Assembly (NCBI GenBank): GCA_964036045.1
Contig: OZ038385.1
Coordinates: forward strand, 62,773,670 to 62,837,669
Length of the DNA stretch: 64,000 bases
Direction: 5' to 3'
Source of the DNA: Eutreptiella sp. 'Long Island Sound 2002'
Taxonomy: Eukaryota; Euglenozoa; Euglenophyceae; Eutreptiales; Eutreptiaceae
Part shown: positions 9,200-20,971 of the stretch, piece by piece
Position numbering within the stretch: position 1 is the stretch's first letter
How the letters are laid out: each line of letters starts with the position of its first letter
The notes under the pieces: model-generated
Databases searched by the model: none
What the model was told of the DNA's origin: nothing
The model's input: only the letters and a program-made list of their open reading frames with translations
Position numbers and translations under genes: made by a program

Positions 9200-12100
9200 C
9201 TCTCAAAGTTCTGCTGTCTCCAAAAAATGTGCTACGAGACACCACCTTGCATGATCTCTTGCTAACCCCCCCCCCCCTGCAATCTAACCCGTTTTGTCAG
9301 GCCGGTTCCCCCCCAGGTGCCTGGCGTGAGAGGACAGATCCAAACGACAACACAACAACTTTTCCATGGACGTCGCCAAATAGCTGTGGCGTGATAGGTG
9401 CTCCCCCTTCAACCCACCCGTCAATCTTGTCATGCATGAACAAGCTATCTCTGCATGGCCGTTGCATCATTCATGTCGCGGGTCTCAGTTGGGATATGGG
9501 TAATTTCTGAACCATTTCAGAAACTTGCAAGTTTGTATGTGATGGTTGCTTTCTGCGGCTAAAATAGTTTTTTTTTTTTGCTCATGTGTAATGTGGAGCC
9601 ATGCCATTTGTCATATGCAGATTACGGGTCAGCCCATTCATGGTGTGGTGCAAGCGTTTTCTTGTGCAAAAAAGTTATCAGTATCCGTGATCCATATGTT
9701 CATTCGTGATTGCGTGGTGCAGATTCAATGGATCACCCATGTTGTTAGATAGAAAGCTGTATATTCTGGCCGTGACGGACGTCGCGCCTACGAAGGTGGA
9801 CCGAACCGATTATAAAACCACACAACTCCTTCACTTCAGTCATGTTCCTCTCGAATGTAGCCCTCGGTCACTGAATGTGGGCCGCAGGGGCACGCAAAAA
9901 GGGAGAAACCACGGCTCCCCCTTTCGGGCCAACACTGTGTGGGACGAAAGCTACTTGGGATCTGATGCAAGGGACAATGTTCGGCACCAGATGAGGCCGA
10001 CATGGCAATCTGTCCATGCGTCATAGCAAGAGGATCATTCGGTGAAAGCAGCAAAGAAACAGCATGGTTGAAATGCAAATCGGCATCCAAGCACAGCATG
10101 CAGTCAAAAACGAAAGCACTTGCTCGCCCTGTAGGGATTTGCCTACGACAACTGTCCACTGTTTGCTCAGTACCTGCTGATTAACTGAGCCCCACCCCTC
10201 CGTAATATCCCATTGGCAGACATCAGAGACGTCGCTTTGGAAGAATACACTCTCGAGATGGAGGTCAAGGAGAATATTAAGCGCATGGTGAAGGAAGGCC
10301 AGGCGTGCTGTACTGCATGAGGTGGTGGTCGTTGGTCTTGGGGACGCCGTACAGCAAGACCATTCCAAAGCAAGCATGGTGTTTTTCTGTCTATGCTGAG
10401 CGGGCCATGACGCATTCAGCCTGTACATGACGGCATTTCATTTGTCACCGATGCAACGCTCAAAATACGATCTTCCAAACCAATTTTGTAAAGGGGAGCC
10501 TTGCGTGGTTTAGACGTCGGGTAGGTCATACAGGCGCCAAGCCAAGTAGATTTTTGTATGTACAAGAAGGACAGAGGAGGCAAAGCAAAGGCACAGTGCT
10601 ATTCATCATGCAGACACATGAACCCCCATAAGACCTACTACTTTTGTACAAAGGCCTCGTGTGCGCATTCTAAGGCATATGTGGGTATACACAGTAGCAT
10701 CAATACAACATGCACTGGGCAGGCCCCACACTGTGAGTGCATCACCCATACAGCACTGGGGCCAGTACCCACTTGGGGTGCATGCACAACACACAAGACC
10801 TGACACCACCGACCGAGGGCCTGCCTGGTCAGACACAACCTACCGTGAATGTATCTGCTAACCGCCCCGCCTTGACATCCGCATCCCAAAACGAGAACCA
10901 AGCACAACGTGCCACAGCCCATTGGTACTCCAATCCCCAAGGCATCACTGAAAACGGAGGGCATCGCCAAGGGTGCGCACGCCTCGCAGCAACGCTCTGC
11001 ACCGAAAGAACTGGAAGGGGAGGGGGGCGAGGGGTAAGGGGTCCAGGGGAGGGGGCTCGCTCCTCTTGTGGTACTGAGCCGTGCCGATGCTTCCCTGCTG
11101 GGCCTATACTGCGGGCGTCGCGGTGGTACGGAGGTGCTGCAGTGAGATGGCACCAGTCACTGAGGGTGGCCGGAACTAGCGATTCGCGGCCACAAATGGC
11201 GTGTGATCGATTCAGGTCGACGGTTGACTGACAAAGACAGGCCCAAACCGTCTTCGAAAACATCGTGTGTCAACGACCCCTGAACGATCCCTGGCCTCGA
11301 AACCCTGATCCCAGACAATGGGCTGAGGCCCATGCGATGCAGCAAAAAAGTTTTTGGTGGTCCCAGAGAATCCCCAGCCGCACTTTCCCACGGCCCCACT
11401 CCTCACGGGCTGTGCTTTGCTGCCCCCCAATCAGTCGCAGGGGAACAACGCAACAACCCCCTATTTCGCCCACATTTCCCATCTTTCACACATGCCCAGA
11501 GCTGCAGACATCAGCATTTTCTGCGCACAGTTGCTGGCGCCTGGTGCACGAGCTCGGTGGAAGCCCAGTTACCCCAACGATACATTTGAGCACTGGAGGA
11601 GGAAATAGCAACTCAAAGGCTGTCAAAAGCTTCGTTACGCACATTGCTTGGCCGCAACCAGTGCCCTTGAGAAAGCCCGCCTGCGGCGTAGTGCAGTGCA
11701 GCCCCCCTGCGCTGCTGGTGCATGAGGAATTGATCCCCAGCATTACCACACTTTGCGGGACTGCAACCGGGAGTAAATGTGTCGTGGGGCCAAGCAAATA
11801 GAGGGTGCAGTGACCTGCACCCTCCGTTGACCCAGCAATCAAAGTTGAAGCCGAAGTCAGACTCCGTCATTCGCAGGAGGAGCAGCGCAATGCCCCCCAT
11901 TGCGCGCTATCTCTCCCAGATTTCGCACGAGATGCAGACATCGGCATATTTGGCACACATTCGCTGGTGCACTGGGTGCGTAGACGCGCGCTCAGTAGCA
12001 GACAGGAGCGCGCGACCGATTGCCCCCAGCCCCGACCCCTTCCTCTGCACCAGCTCAGTGCCTGGGGTTGCCTCCACCCTGTCTCCCTGATGAAACCTGC

Positions 12101-12231
12101 AAGTAATGGTGCGGTGACAACGTCACGTCTGTCAACACCAGCCCCGCATCATCGTTGAGTCCCTCAGACGGGGGCTCGTTAGCTTCCACTTGCCCCCAAA
12201 GAAATTTGTGCACACTGCACTCCGCACCGCC
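9200..12231. other. Intergenic, no assignable gene
   Basis: No spliceable conserved frame was recognised. A short stretch at 10218-10310 is open in several frames on both strands; the plus frame reads DVALEEYTLEMEVKENIKRM, but no clear donor follows. The rest is shadow ORFs of 60 to 170 codons with atypical composition. Confidence 0.5.
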
Positions 12232-15200
12232 TTACCACACCATGAACTCCTCCTCCTTCTTCAAGGACCAGAACATCAGCAAAAATGCGAACCCCAACAC
12301 CACGGCCCCCCCAAACTCCCACAGCAAAGCCCAGGGCTCCACGAGTCCAGCGTGCCACAGCACCACAAGGAACGCGGGGGCGCTGGTGCCGAACAAAGAG
12401 GTCAAGAACTGCGACATCTGGAGCAACGGGGTTTCTTCGGCCTCACTAGACGTCACAATGTCATCCTTGGGCACTGCAAAAAGAAGACAACGTGTAGCTG
12501 CCGGGGCTCGGGTTTGCAGAACACTGGGCAAAGGGGGGAATTCATTTGCAGGGGGGGCGGCGGGGTGCGTTTGAGCCCACTTTCTGGACCCCCAGCCCTC
12601 CCCAACAGGGCTCCCTTGCTTTGCCGGCATGCCAACAGGGCCCCTCAGGGGTGGGGGGGGCATAAAAGCTGACTGGGTATGCAGGTTGGTACTTCCGGGT
12701 GTACGTACTTGTTCCCCTTTTGATGAGGGAATCCTCCACGCGTGGATACGGCGGTTGGTTGTCCACCCGTTGGGTTGGGGGTAAACGGGGGCGGGTTCCA
12801 AAATTGCGAGAGGTGGGTTGCGAGAGGCCTGCTCATGATGCCACCGCGACAATGTTCCCATTTTGGAACTGCCCCAGCCGCAGCTGGCACTGGCATTTTG
12901 CCTCCCTGCAGGCACATATCTCGGTTTTTTGGGGGGTGTGGTGTGTCCAACATATGTGAGTCTCCAAAAATGCTCCATGACGCGCTGATGATTTTGAGGT
13001 ACTTATCGTCGGGGAAATGTGTTGCTGGAAAGGTCTGTCCAGGCCGCTTCGTGGCCCAATTTCAAGTTTGTTTCCTCAGTCACAACATGCCTTCAGTCAC
13101 GGGAGCCCCTTTTCCAAATCCTCCCCACTTCAACGCCCCCCTCCCCCGCAAAACGTATTGTTTGCTTGCCCTTGCCCTAATTGGACTCAATGGGCTTCCC
13201 AGAGCACACACACAAACACGACACACATCGAGGAGGCAGGGGCTTAGACCATCAGCGGACGCAGGCCCACAAGGAAGGCGTGGCGGTGGCACCTCGAACC
13301 TCCACCGCCTGCCAGCCCTCCTGTTGGTGGGCGAGTCAGCGGCCTTGCTGAAGTTCTTTGGGGCAGGGGTAAGGAGCCTAGCTATGCAAGGCTCCCAAGG
13401 CTATGCAAGGCAAAGGGACTTGGGCAGCGCATCGCAGTCCCAATCCCTTTCACAGTCAGGGATGTAGTCGCCTAAGTGGTTAGCATGCAAGTTTTAATGG
13501 GATGTTGCATGACATGAACGCCCTTGTCAAATCCAGATGAAAATGTTGTTGCTCAAGCCTCTTTTGCAAAATTGAACCCAGAACTGATGCACTTGAGGCA
13601 TGCTTCTTGTTGAGCGGCAGAGAACAACAATCCACTTCCGGGGCCTTCTCCGGGGTGGTGACGTTCACAACAATTGTTGGCACTAGTTGTGGGGGTGGTT
13701 CCATGGCAGGCACACTGCAGGCAACTTTCGAAGCATGGCCACCAAGTTTCCGGACACGAGAGCCATCAGGTTGCTTCACATTTTCCCCAACAACATGATC
13801 CTTCAAAAAAGCACTCTTTGAGGACAACCAAATGGCACACAAGATGCAGTCACAATTTCCCAGCATTTTCCTGATTTTACGCATTATTGAGTCGCAAATG
13901 CTTGCCAATGCCTTCAGAAATTGCCCATTGCAAACAGTCCGACGGGGACCAAGTAGTTTCCTTGTGTCTCTTTTCAGGTTAGTCCTCAGTACTTGACATG
14001 GCAAAAAATACACCGAAACGATGAATGTGAAGCTGTGGAAGAAAACGGCGCACAGAAAAAGGCAACCCAAAAGAGTTGCATCAGTTCTGGGTTCAATACC
14101 ACACACGAACAAAAAAATTGGGCGCTGCGCCATGCTGCAAAAAACCCACCAACGGATCCCATTTTCAAGTGCTGCAGCATGCTGCCTACCGTTGGTCCTT
14201 GCATGCAACAACTCCACTCCAAGAATGGACATGCTCCCAACACAGCAGAAACATGGCCCACAGGGGCCCGCGCCCCCCTGTGGTACCTCTCCAAGAAAAG
14301 ACATTACTGTCTGGCTTCAAGAAGTCAGCATTTACTGTGCAAACACAGTAACACCGCCACAAGCACACCACACACAATTGCCCCTGGACCACAATACTGT
14401 TCTCTCGACCCAAGCACAACAATTGGCCGCCCATTCCTGATGGTCAGTACCCTATGACCCCGTTTGTGCAAAACTCATTGAGTCCATCGTTCTATGCCAA
14501 GCCGGGCAAAAAAATGGCACCGTGCGCCCGCACCGCACGTCCTTGGCCTTGTGTTTTGTTTCGTCCAACTGGCCACACATGTCCGTGCCTCCATATGCAA
14601 AGGGAGTGTCAAGTCCGGATTCGCACTGTTATAGACAACGGATTCGGGTGTGCATAGATGCTCTGGTCTGATCTCTCGTCACAGCCGCACTGCTCAAGAA
14701 CCCTGGCCTTGTTGATCGCAGTCCAAGACCACCAAAATGCTTGAAAAAGGGTAGCTGGATACTTGGATGTGCAGATTGGACACATGCGGGACCACCGAGA
14801 TACGAAAGCAGTTACAGAATTGTTGCTTCGACCCACAGTGAGGCTTTGATCCTGTTTTGTGTCCTCCATTGTTGTCATGTTCGTAGTGTCTGCATTGTCT
14901 GGGCCAAATATCTGCGTGGCTGCTACGTTGCATGGCTGCCGCAATCAGTGTTCCACCAACCGGTGCTTGACCAAGAGTGGCATCTGGGCTTCAATCGCAA
15001 GAGGGTGTGTGTGAGGGGGAGGGGCAGCGCAACGCCAGAAAGTGCGCAAGACCACAGGGCACCTGGGGGGCACACCTGTTACCCCGAATAATAGCAATGG
15101 GACTGCAGCAAGGGACAACGGCACTAGGGCAATCATGGGATAGAAATTGTCGTACAGCACGCAGCCGAGCACAAGGAACGTCAACCCCAAAGACGTGACA

Positions 15201-15302
15201 AGCGCGATCAAAACCATTTGGTACGTCGTTGGCACTTTGGCCCAGTAATTCTTCGATGAATTTCCTGCTTCCATTGACAATCGGTAGAAATACAGATGCG
15301 AG
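12232..15302 (-). CDS. VPS55: VPS55/LEPROT family membrane protein
   Basis: Two coding exons: 15302-15076 (ATG at 15274) and 12473-12232 (TAA), joined in phase 1 across a 2.6-kb intron (ACAG|GTGTG to TTTGCAG|TG). The product is 146 residues, against about 130 to 140 for the family. After a 20-odd residue N-terminal tail come hydrophobic segments LIALVTSLGLTFLVLGCVLY and YPMIALVPLSLAAVPLLLFG, a short polar loop, then FLTSLFGTSAPAFLVVLWHA and EFGGAVVLGFAFLLMFW, ending in a charged tail. The LGLTFLVLGC block and four-segment plan match yeast Vps55 and human LEPROT, which act in endosome-to-vacuole trafficking with Vps68. The exon opens with an acceptor (TTTTCTGCAG at 15303), so a 5' noncoding exon is likely. 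The frame is open back to that acceptor, so a longer N-terminus is possible. Confidence 0.85.
12690..12830 (+). repeat. Dispersed repeat R150, copy 1
   Basis: Shares GGTTGGTACTTCCGGGTGTA, CCTTTTGATGAGGGAATCC and GGTTGGTTGTCCACCC with 38350-38475 (plus) and 41360-41480 (minus). It lies between VPS55 exons. Class unknown. Confidence 0.85.
13480..14304 (-). CDS. Unidentified 274-codon ORF inside the VPS55 intron
   Basis: Begins with ATG at 14304 and runs without a stop to 13480, on the same strand as VPS55 and inside its intron. No domain was recognised. The middle and C-terminal parts look protein-like (MRKIRKMLGNCDCILC, KLGGHASKVACSVP, LVPTIVVNVTTPEKAPEV), while the first 80 residues are Cys/Phe-rich and less convincing. 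A 21-bp inverted repeat (GCATCAGTTCTGGGTTCAAT type) lies at about 14078-14098 with its partner at 13571-13592. This could be a nested or transposon-derived gene, or chance. Confidence 0.25.
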   Translation of the reverse strand: MSFLGEVPQGGAGPCGPCFCCVGSMSILGVELLHARTNGRQHAAALENGIRWWVFCSMAQRPIFLFVCGIEPRTDATLLGCLFLCAVFFHSFTFIVSVYFLPCQVLRTNLKRDTRKLLGPRRTVCNGQFLKALASICDSIMRKIRKMLGNCDCILCAIWLSSKSAFLKDHVVGENVKQPDGSRVRKLGGHASKVACSVPAMEPPPQLVPTIVVNVTTPEKAPEVDCCSLPLNKKHASSASVLGSILQKRLEQQHFHLDLTRAFMSCNIPLKLAC

Positions 15303-15439
15303 CTGCAGAAAAGGCAAAACGCAAGCGAGGGAAAGTGTCTACCCTGCCCCCCTCTGAACAACCAGAGTCAATGCTTACGGTGCACAGGAACCGTTTCCTT
15401 TCTTAGCTTGGACGCTTATTGCCCAAATTCCCCACACCA

Positions 15440-16568
15440 CTACCCAGAAAAAGCGGAAAGGGGGTGAATGGGCATGTGTACCGTGCAACCGTAGGTAGGT
15501 ATCCGATGGTGAATAAGGAGCGTTAGCTGAACGCGGGTCAGCGACAAGTCTACAAAACACTGGTGTGGTTCACGCGTGTAGAATGCTACTGCCCCAGTGG
15601 TTTGCTGCTGCGGTACTTGACCGCCAAACCCCCCCCCCCCCCCAAACTCCACCCAGTCCACCTGTGGCCCAGGTCCCATCGCATCACAAGATCCACCACT
15701 CCATACTTCCAATACCACCACCAATCTGCTTCACCTTAACCTCCAGCATCGTACATCCTGCCCGCACTCCATCGTCCGTGATACGACCCCAGATCCCCTT
15801 CCCTACTGTCCACAGAGGAATGACGCGTTTCGCCCAGACGTGGGAGTCCTCCTGGCTGGACCCCCCCGCTGAACCATGCTTCTGGGAACAAGATCCTTTA
15901 CATTCTTTGGTACGCCCCCTCTCCCTTGTCCTAACGTCGGCCAGGTTCAGTTGAACGGCGCAAACACGGGGTCGCAGTGCTAGGACACTGGTGTGTCTGT
16001 GCACAACACATAAGACGGAACCACTGGAACCGCAAAAACCATTGTCCACAACTGCGGAAACACATTGTCTCGGTGTCAGGACAAGGACGTGTTAGGACAA
16101 GGGGAGGTACTCCCTACCCCCCGTCCCCATCACCCAAGCACCCAAGCACAACCAAAGTCAAGGACAATGAGTCAGACAGGGATCTCATGCTTGGGCGCAA
16201 CCCATACAGGGACAGGGCGGGGGGATTTTAGGCTGCCTCTACGTTGCAGTGGTCAATATCGCTTTGGAAAATTTCGCAGGTTGCCCAAAAAAACTGTGGG
16301 AAATTTCGCCCACCATCCCAGAAATGCAATGGTGTGCAGGGCTTGGTGGACGCAGAAGTTCAGGGTCAAAATCTTCTCATTTCCCAAATGGCAAAAGGAG
16401 TCAGCCTGAGGTGCCACTATGTATGGGGCATGTTTTTGTTCATCAACAGCGCCACAAGAACTGTACCTCCTTCACAATCCACAGCTCTACGCTCAACGCA
16501 GCTCTAGCCTCAGCACGAACTGCACTCAAATGCTCGGTCAACGTCCTATCCTCCATGACACTCAGCAT
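15440..16568 (-). CDS. Unidentified small spliced gene
   Basis: Three exon-like segments whose phases agree: 16568-16467 (from ATG; MLSVMEDRTLTEHLSAVRAE to LWIVKE, donor GAG|GTACAG), 15881-15741 (acceptor TTCCCAG; HVWAKRVIPLWTVGKGIWGR, donor GAG|GTTAAG) and 15607-15440 (acceptor CCGCAG; AVAFYTREPHQCFVDLSLTR, ending at TAG). All junctions are phase 0 and give 136 residues. No family was recognised. The first exon is open upstream of the ATG, so more 5' exons may exist. The 3' end could instead splice onward. It sits just upstream of VPS55 on the same strand, so its exons could belong to a longer VPS55 transcript, although the phases do not join directly to exon 15302. Confidence 0.35.
15923..16104. 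mobile_element. MITE-like element, 182 bp
   Basis: Begins CCCTTGTCCTAACGTCGG and ends with the inverted form (GTGTTAGGACAAGGG), a 13-bp match in the terminal inverted repeats. The same terminal sequence bounds the larger element at 30171-30537. It lies in an intron, 42 bp upstream of the acceptor at 15882. No coding capacity. Confidence 0.7.
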
Positions 16569-16604
16569 CCCTCTAAGGCAACCAGAGGTGGAGAGAGAGA
16601 GGGG

Positions 16605-19600
16605 ATCCCCCATTGCACTACAAAGGGTGTCTAGTAACCTCAAAGGGTGTCCGGGGGTTGAACCCAGTGCACAAGCAGCCTCTTGCACTGGGCGGGTGCT
16701 GAAGGCATACAAAGCTGCTACTAGGATACTTCACATGAGAGATTTGATCATTTGTGGGGGGGTACCCAGGATTCCCCTCCCCGCCCCCCTCCCCTACAGG
16801 CCTGTCTGGGGCTTCTGTCACAGGAGCCCCCCCGAGGGGTTGTCTAGAAAAGGGGCTCAAACGACCGCCACTCTCCACAAACCTTCCACTCCACCCCCCG
16901 GGTGATAAGGGATTGGTGCTGCTCAAGCAGTTTCCACATCAACCACTCAAGGGTCGGGGTGTTCAGGACCATCATTTTTGGTGTGACCCAACATATACAC
17001 TCAAAATGATCGCCACAACATGCTGATCATTTTGAGGTATCGCTTTGCAGCCCAATTTCTGAGCCAGGACTGGTCCTTGGACTGCAACTTTTGGGGGGTA
17101 TTTGTGCCACATCTGCACACAGCACGCACCACGCGCTAGTTTGGCGGCGAGTACTGGTCTGATTTTTACCCCATCCCAAAATGGCCTCAAAGGAAAGCAA
17201 ACCCATTGGCCCCAGAAGATGCATAAACACCCCCTCCATCCAACAAACATCGCACGACCAAGTGGAGAGGGCAAGTTGAGATGTCTGAAAGGGAGCACCA
17301 TACGTTCGCAAACTGAGAGAACCCCTCAGTAGCACCGGAAGGTTCAACAAACGCAATCAGAAGTGGCTATGGGCTAAGTACGGGTGCTTGGTCACGCCAG
17401 ACAGCCAAATCTCCGCGCTGCACCACTATACAAGCACCGGGTCAAGTGCTTCCCCTTTATAAAGGCTCATCCCCTCCCCCCCACCTGGGGGAAGAGGGCT
17501 CGAACAACCCCCCCCCACCACCACCCACCCACAAACCTTTCTCCAACCTCCCTAGCACCAATGGTGAAATAGGCATGCTTACATGGAATATTTGATCACT
17601 GTGCACCCCTCTGTGCGTAGGCCGCCTTTCTTCCCCCTCAGGGGGCGGTTGCCAAGTAAGACCCCTTGTTCAGGGGATCACGGCATTTCTGTACACAAAA
17701 ATGGGAATATATTAAAAGCAACCAAGAACACACTTCATCAAAACGTCATGGCTCCGAGGACCAAGACAACTAAATGCTAGATTCCCAAATATGCTTAACA
17801 CTTTGCACCAGAATGCTCTGTGTGGACCACAAATCCAAAATATTGGAGCCAATGTCTCACGGCTGTGTGACCAATGTATGGACCCATCATCACTATCACT
17901 TCAAGTTATTCAAGTTGGTTCGAATCAGAATATGATGGGGTATTTTGCTACTTCGTCCAACAGAACAGAACAGGGCCACTTTGGACTAGCTCTGCCAGCA
18001 ACATTCGTACGATCACCCTGCGCACCCACAAGAAATATCCAAGTAATTGTCTTCTGTTTGACTTGCTTGACTACTTGCATGGCTGCTTTTACTTCTGCTC
18101 TATTTTTCGTTTGCTTCTCTTCAATGTTGAGGGTTCTCCAACTCTAATTCCCTACCTTGAAGGTAGATGCAACCTGGGGTAGTATTTGGCTGAACTGTCA
18201 AAGTGCAGACCTCCCTTTGGGAGGCTTGAATAAAGACAGTCACTTGTGCCGCAATTGCCTTGTGCTCCAAGTTGGAGGATTACATAGGGTTCAGTGTGAA
18301 AGCTTGCCACTTTCAATGACAATCGTCGTTGGTCACCAACGTGACGCCCCCTGCCTGCGCAAAAAGATAACAACTGTTTTTTTGGGGGGGGGGGGGGGGG
18401 CGAATGACACGTATGTTTTTCTTGTCAGTCTGTGCGGTCCCATTATAACAAAAAGGTGTTGAAAATTTCGATTTGGGCAAGAGAACTTCCCCAGCAGTTT
18501 TGACCCTATTATTTGTGCAAGCAGTGATTTTTTGTCTTTCAAACAGGCCATGGCCGACCCAAAGGAGGGCTCAGGGCTGCAAAATGAGTCCTGTTGCACC
18601 CTATTTTGGGTGTGCTATCACAACATTCCCCATTCCATCCCCCTGAAGGGAACCACAAACGCCCAAAGCCCCCACAAAAGCATTCAGCGCCCATCTTAAC
18701 CAGACTGGCCACCCCATCCCACATGGCCCTGCAGACTCAGGGACCCACAAAAAGTTCTCTCCTTCGGCAATCACACATCTAAAAAGAATTGCTTCTAACA
18801 ACGGGCCGAAAATCGGGCCCTGGGTTTTGCCTGCATCTTTGCAAGCGGCTCATAACCAGAAACAGCCCTTTAAAGGGCCCATAGACACCAGGGGGGGGGG
18901 GGGGATATTAAGTCAGTGCAATGTGGCCCCTATGGGTTTGTATGCACTCCCATTGTCACCAAATGATGACCCAAGCCTGGCCCAAGCCACCCAAGGGTCG
19001 TCATGGGTCGTGCAGAAAATGCGATTTTTCAGCCAACCGAGGGAGCAGTTAGGGGTACCCAGAGGCAAGCGGTTCTTGCCAGGTTTGAGCAGGTGTCAGA
19101 AACAAGGAAATGGTTTGAGAAGGGCGCATGGGTCTGCATGCATCATGAGTAGCTCCAGAGGTGGAAGAAAGGCGGTTAGCATTCTGCCGGTGTGTCCCTC
19201 AACTTGGGTCTTACATGTAGACAACAGGATCCCCAGAGAGAATAAACAAGTGCACGCCCAGAGGGGCACCCTGGATGCCTGTGCCCCCATAGTCAATCAA
19301 CCGTCCACCAGTGTGTGCCTGGTGGTTGCCGGGATTTAATCTTCATATCCAAACGTACAGCAGATGGCCTGGTGGCCATAGTATAAGATCCCTGGCCAAT
19401 TGGACACAAGGCTACAATTTCATCACACCACATCACCTCATCATTCTACCCAAGGACTTATCTGCCACAGCTAGGGGCATAGCGTTCCCGGGGCATAGCA
19501 TTCCAGCTTCAAGGGGGTGGTGGTGGCAGTGGGGGATCGATCCTCTGCGACGCCTGACACACTGCGACCTGTTAGCCGTCCCTCTCCGCACTGCCCATAA

Positions 19601-19670
19601 CACATCCTCACAACCATCGTCAATTTATGGCCAAACAACGCGAGGTGTTGTTTCCGCAATTTTTTGGAAC
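16605..19670. other. Intergenic, no gene seen
   Basis: Long shadow ORFs occur on both strands but none shows family-like sequence with consistent splice sites. It includes G runs at 18387-18400 and 18891-18904. Confidence 0.5.
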
Positions 19671-19675
19671 TTTTC

Positions 19676-20415
19676 CATTGGGGGAGGTACGCGCACCGCG
19701 TGCACCGCGCATCGCACCGCGTGCGCACCGCGTGCGTTCTTTTCATCATAGTCTCGAAAATTTTCAGTGATTTTTCAGATTGTCAAGGACGCGGTGGCCT
19801 AAGGGGTAAGCATACAACAACGGAGGCCTCCACTCCATCCTCCTCACCAATTGCATGGTGGTTGTAGCCGCCCACACCCCCTGACGGAGGGGGCCGTTGG
19901 TTGATGATGAAAGGAGAAGGATCCGCTCTCTAGCACGGCCCAACACCAAAGAGCGGGGCAAACATGCAGCCACTTTGCAATGCTTGCCAAGCACCTCACT
20001 GGCTGCCCAAACCCGCAAAGTACTTCGTTTCGACCGTTTCACGTTTCGATTCACCACCCAATGGGGTGCCCAATCCCATTGGGTAGTCGTTTCGTCCGTT
20101 TCGCGTTTCGCTTGGCTACCTTGTGGATTGCCCCATTGATTGTGGCGTGTGGTTTTCCCTACAGGGGAGGGGTTGAGGCACCCATGGCTATTGTCCACCA
20201 TCGCGACAGCCATCGCAACCTTGCTTGGCGCCCTATCCCGCAGCCAGGGCAGACGGGCTCACCGGAGGCGGGGTGCTGCAGGGCCGGTGAGGTGCTGAGA
20301 AAAAGCACAAGGGGGAATTATGGGAAAAGAGTCAGCCGCACTACCCAAAAGACCACGCACCGCGTGCACACCGCGCATCGCACCGCGTGCACCGCGTGCC
20401 GTACCTCCCCCATTG
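19676..20415. mobile_element. Possible nonautonomous element with GC-rich inverted ends
   Basis: The left end CATTGGGGGAGGTAC (19676-19690) is matched in inverted orientation by GTACCTCCCCCATTG (20401-20415) with one mismatch. Just inside each end lie CGCACCGCGTGC repeats (19691-19738 and 20354-20400). The interior (about 610 bp) has no coding frame. Near the left end, GGTGGCCTAAGGGGTAAGCAT resembles a tRNA-type A box, but no convincing B box follows. Target-site duplications were not identified, so mobility is inferred from the inverted ends only. Confidence 0.5.
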
Positions 20416-20971
20416 TTTGGTCAACGGGGGGCGGGGCATGTGTGCAGGAGGTAGACATGCAGGAAGTAGGAGGTAGGGCACTCACGCACTCTTTGAGTGC
20501 TGGTGAGCCATGAAGCCATTTTTTGTCCCCCACCCGAGGGGGCGCAAAGACACAAATCGACAGATTTCTAGCTCGTGACAGCCACGGGAATGTCATCCAA
20601 ACGTGAAACGTGTTGGAACGAACTAAATACCACTGCAAATGCAGCAGCTCTGCTATAAATTATTTGTTTGGGGTGCCTAGAGGCCCTGCACTTCTGACTG
20701 AGTGAAACGCGCTGTCACCGTCCAGAATCACTCTGGGATTCCAACAATACTTCAAGTATCACGCGGCGGACCCGCAACACACACTGTCCGTGCTGTCCAG
20801 CAAGGCGCCGTTAGGCACCGTCACCAATTGTTCTCAATGTCCAGCATGGCACCGGCAGGCGCACCCCCTGAATGAGTTCCGGTCAGGACCTCGCGTTGCT
20901 TGGAAATGGGGGGGGGGGGGGTAGCTGCCCATGCCACCAGGTCCGGGTGTGCTGATGATTGTGGACGCCGC

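Noticed and set aside
16249-16905. 218-codon plus-strand ORF
   Set aside because: The opposite strand carries the better-supported exon 16,568-16,467, and the plus frame has no recognisable domain.
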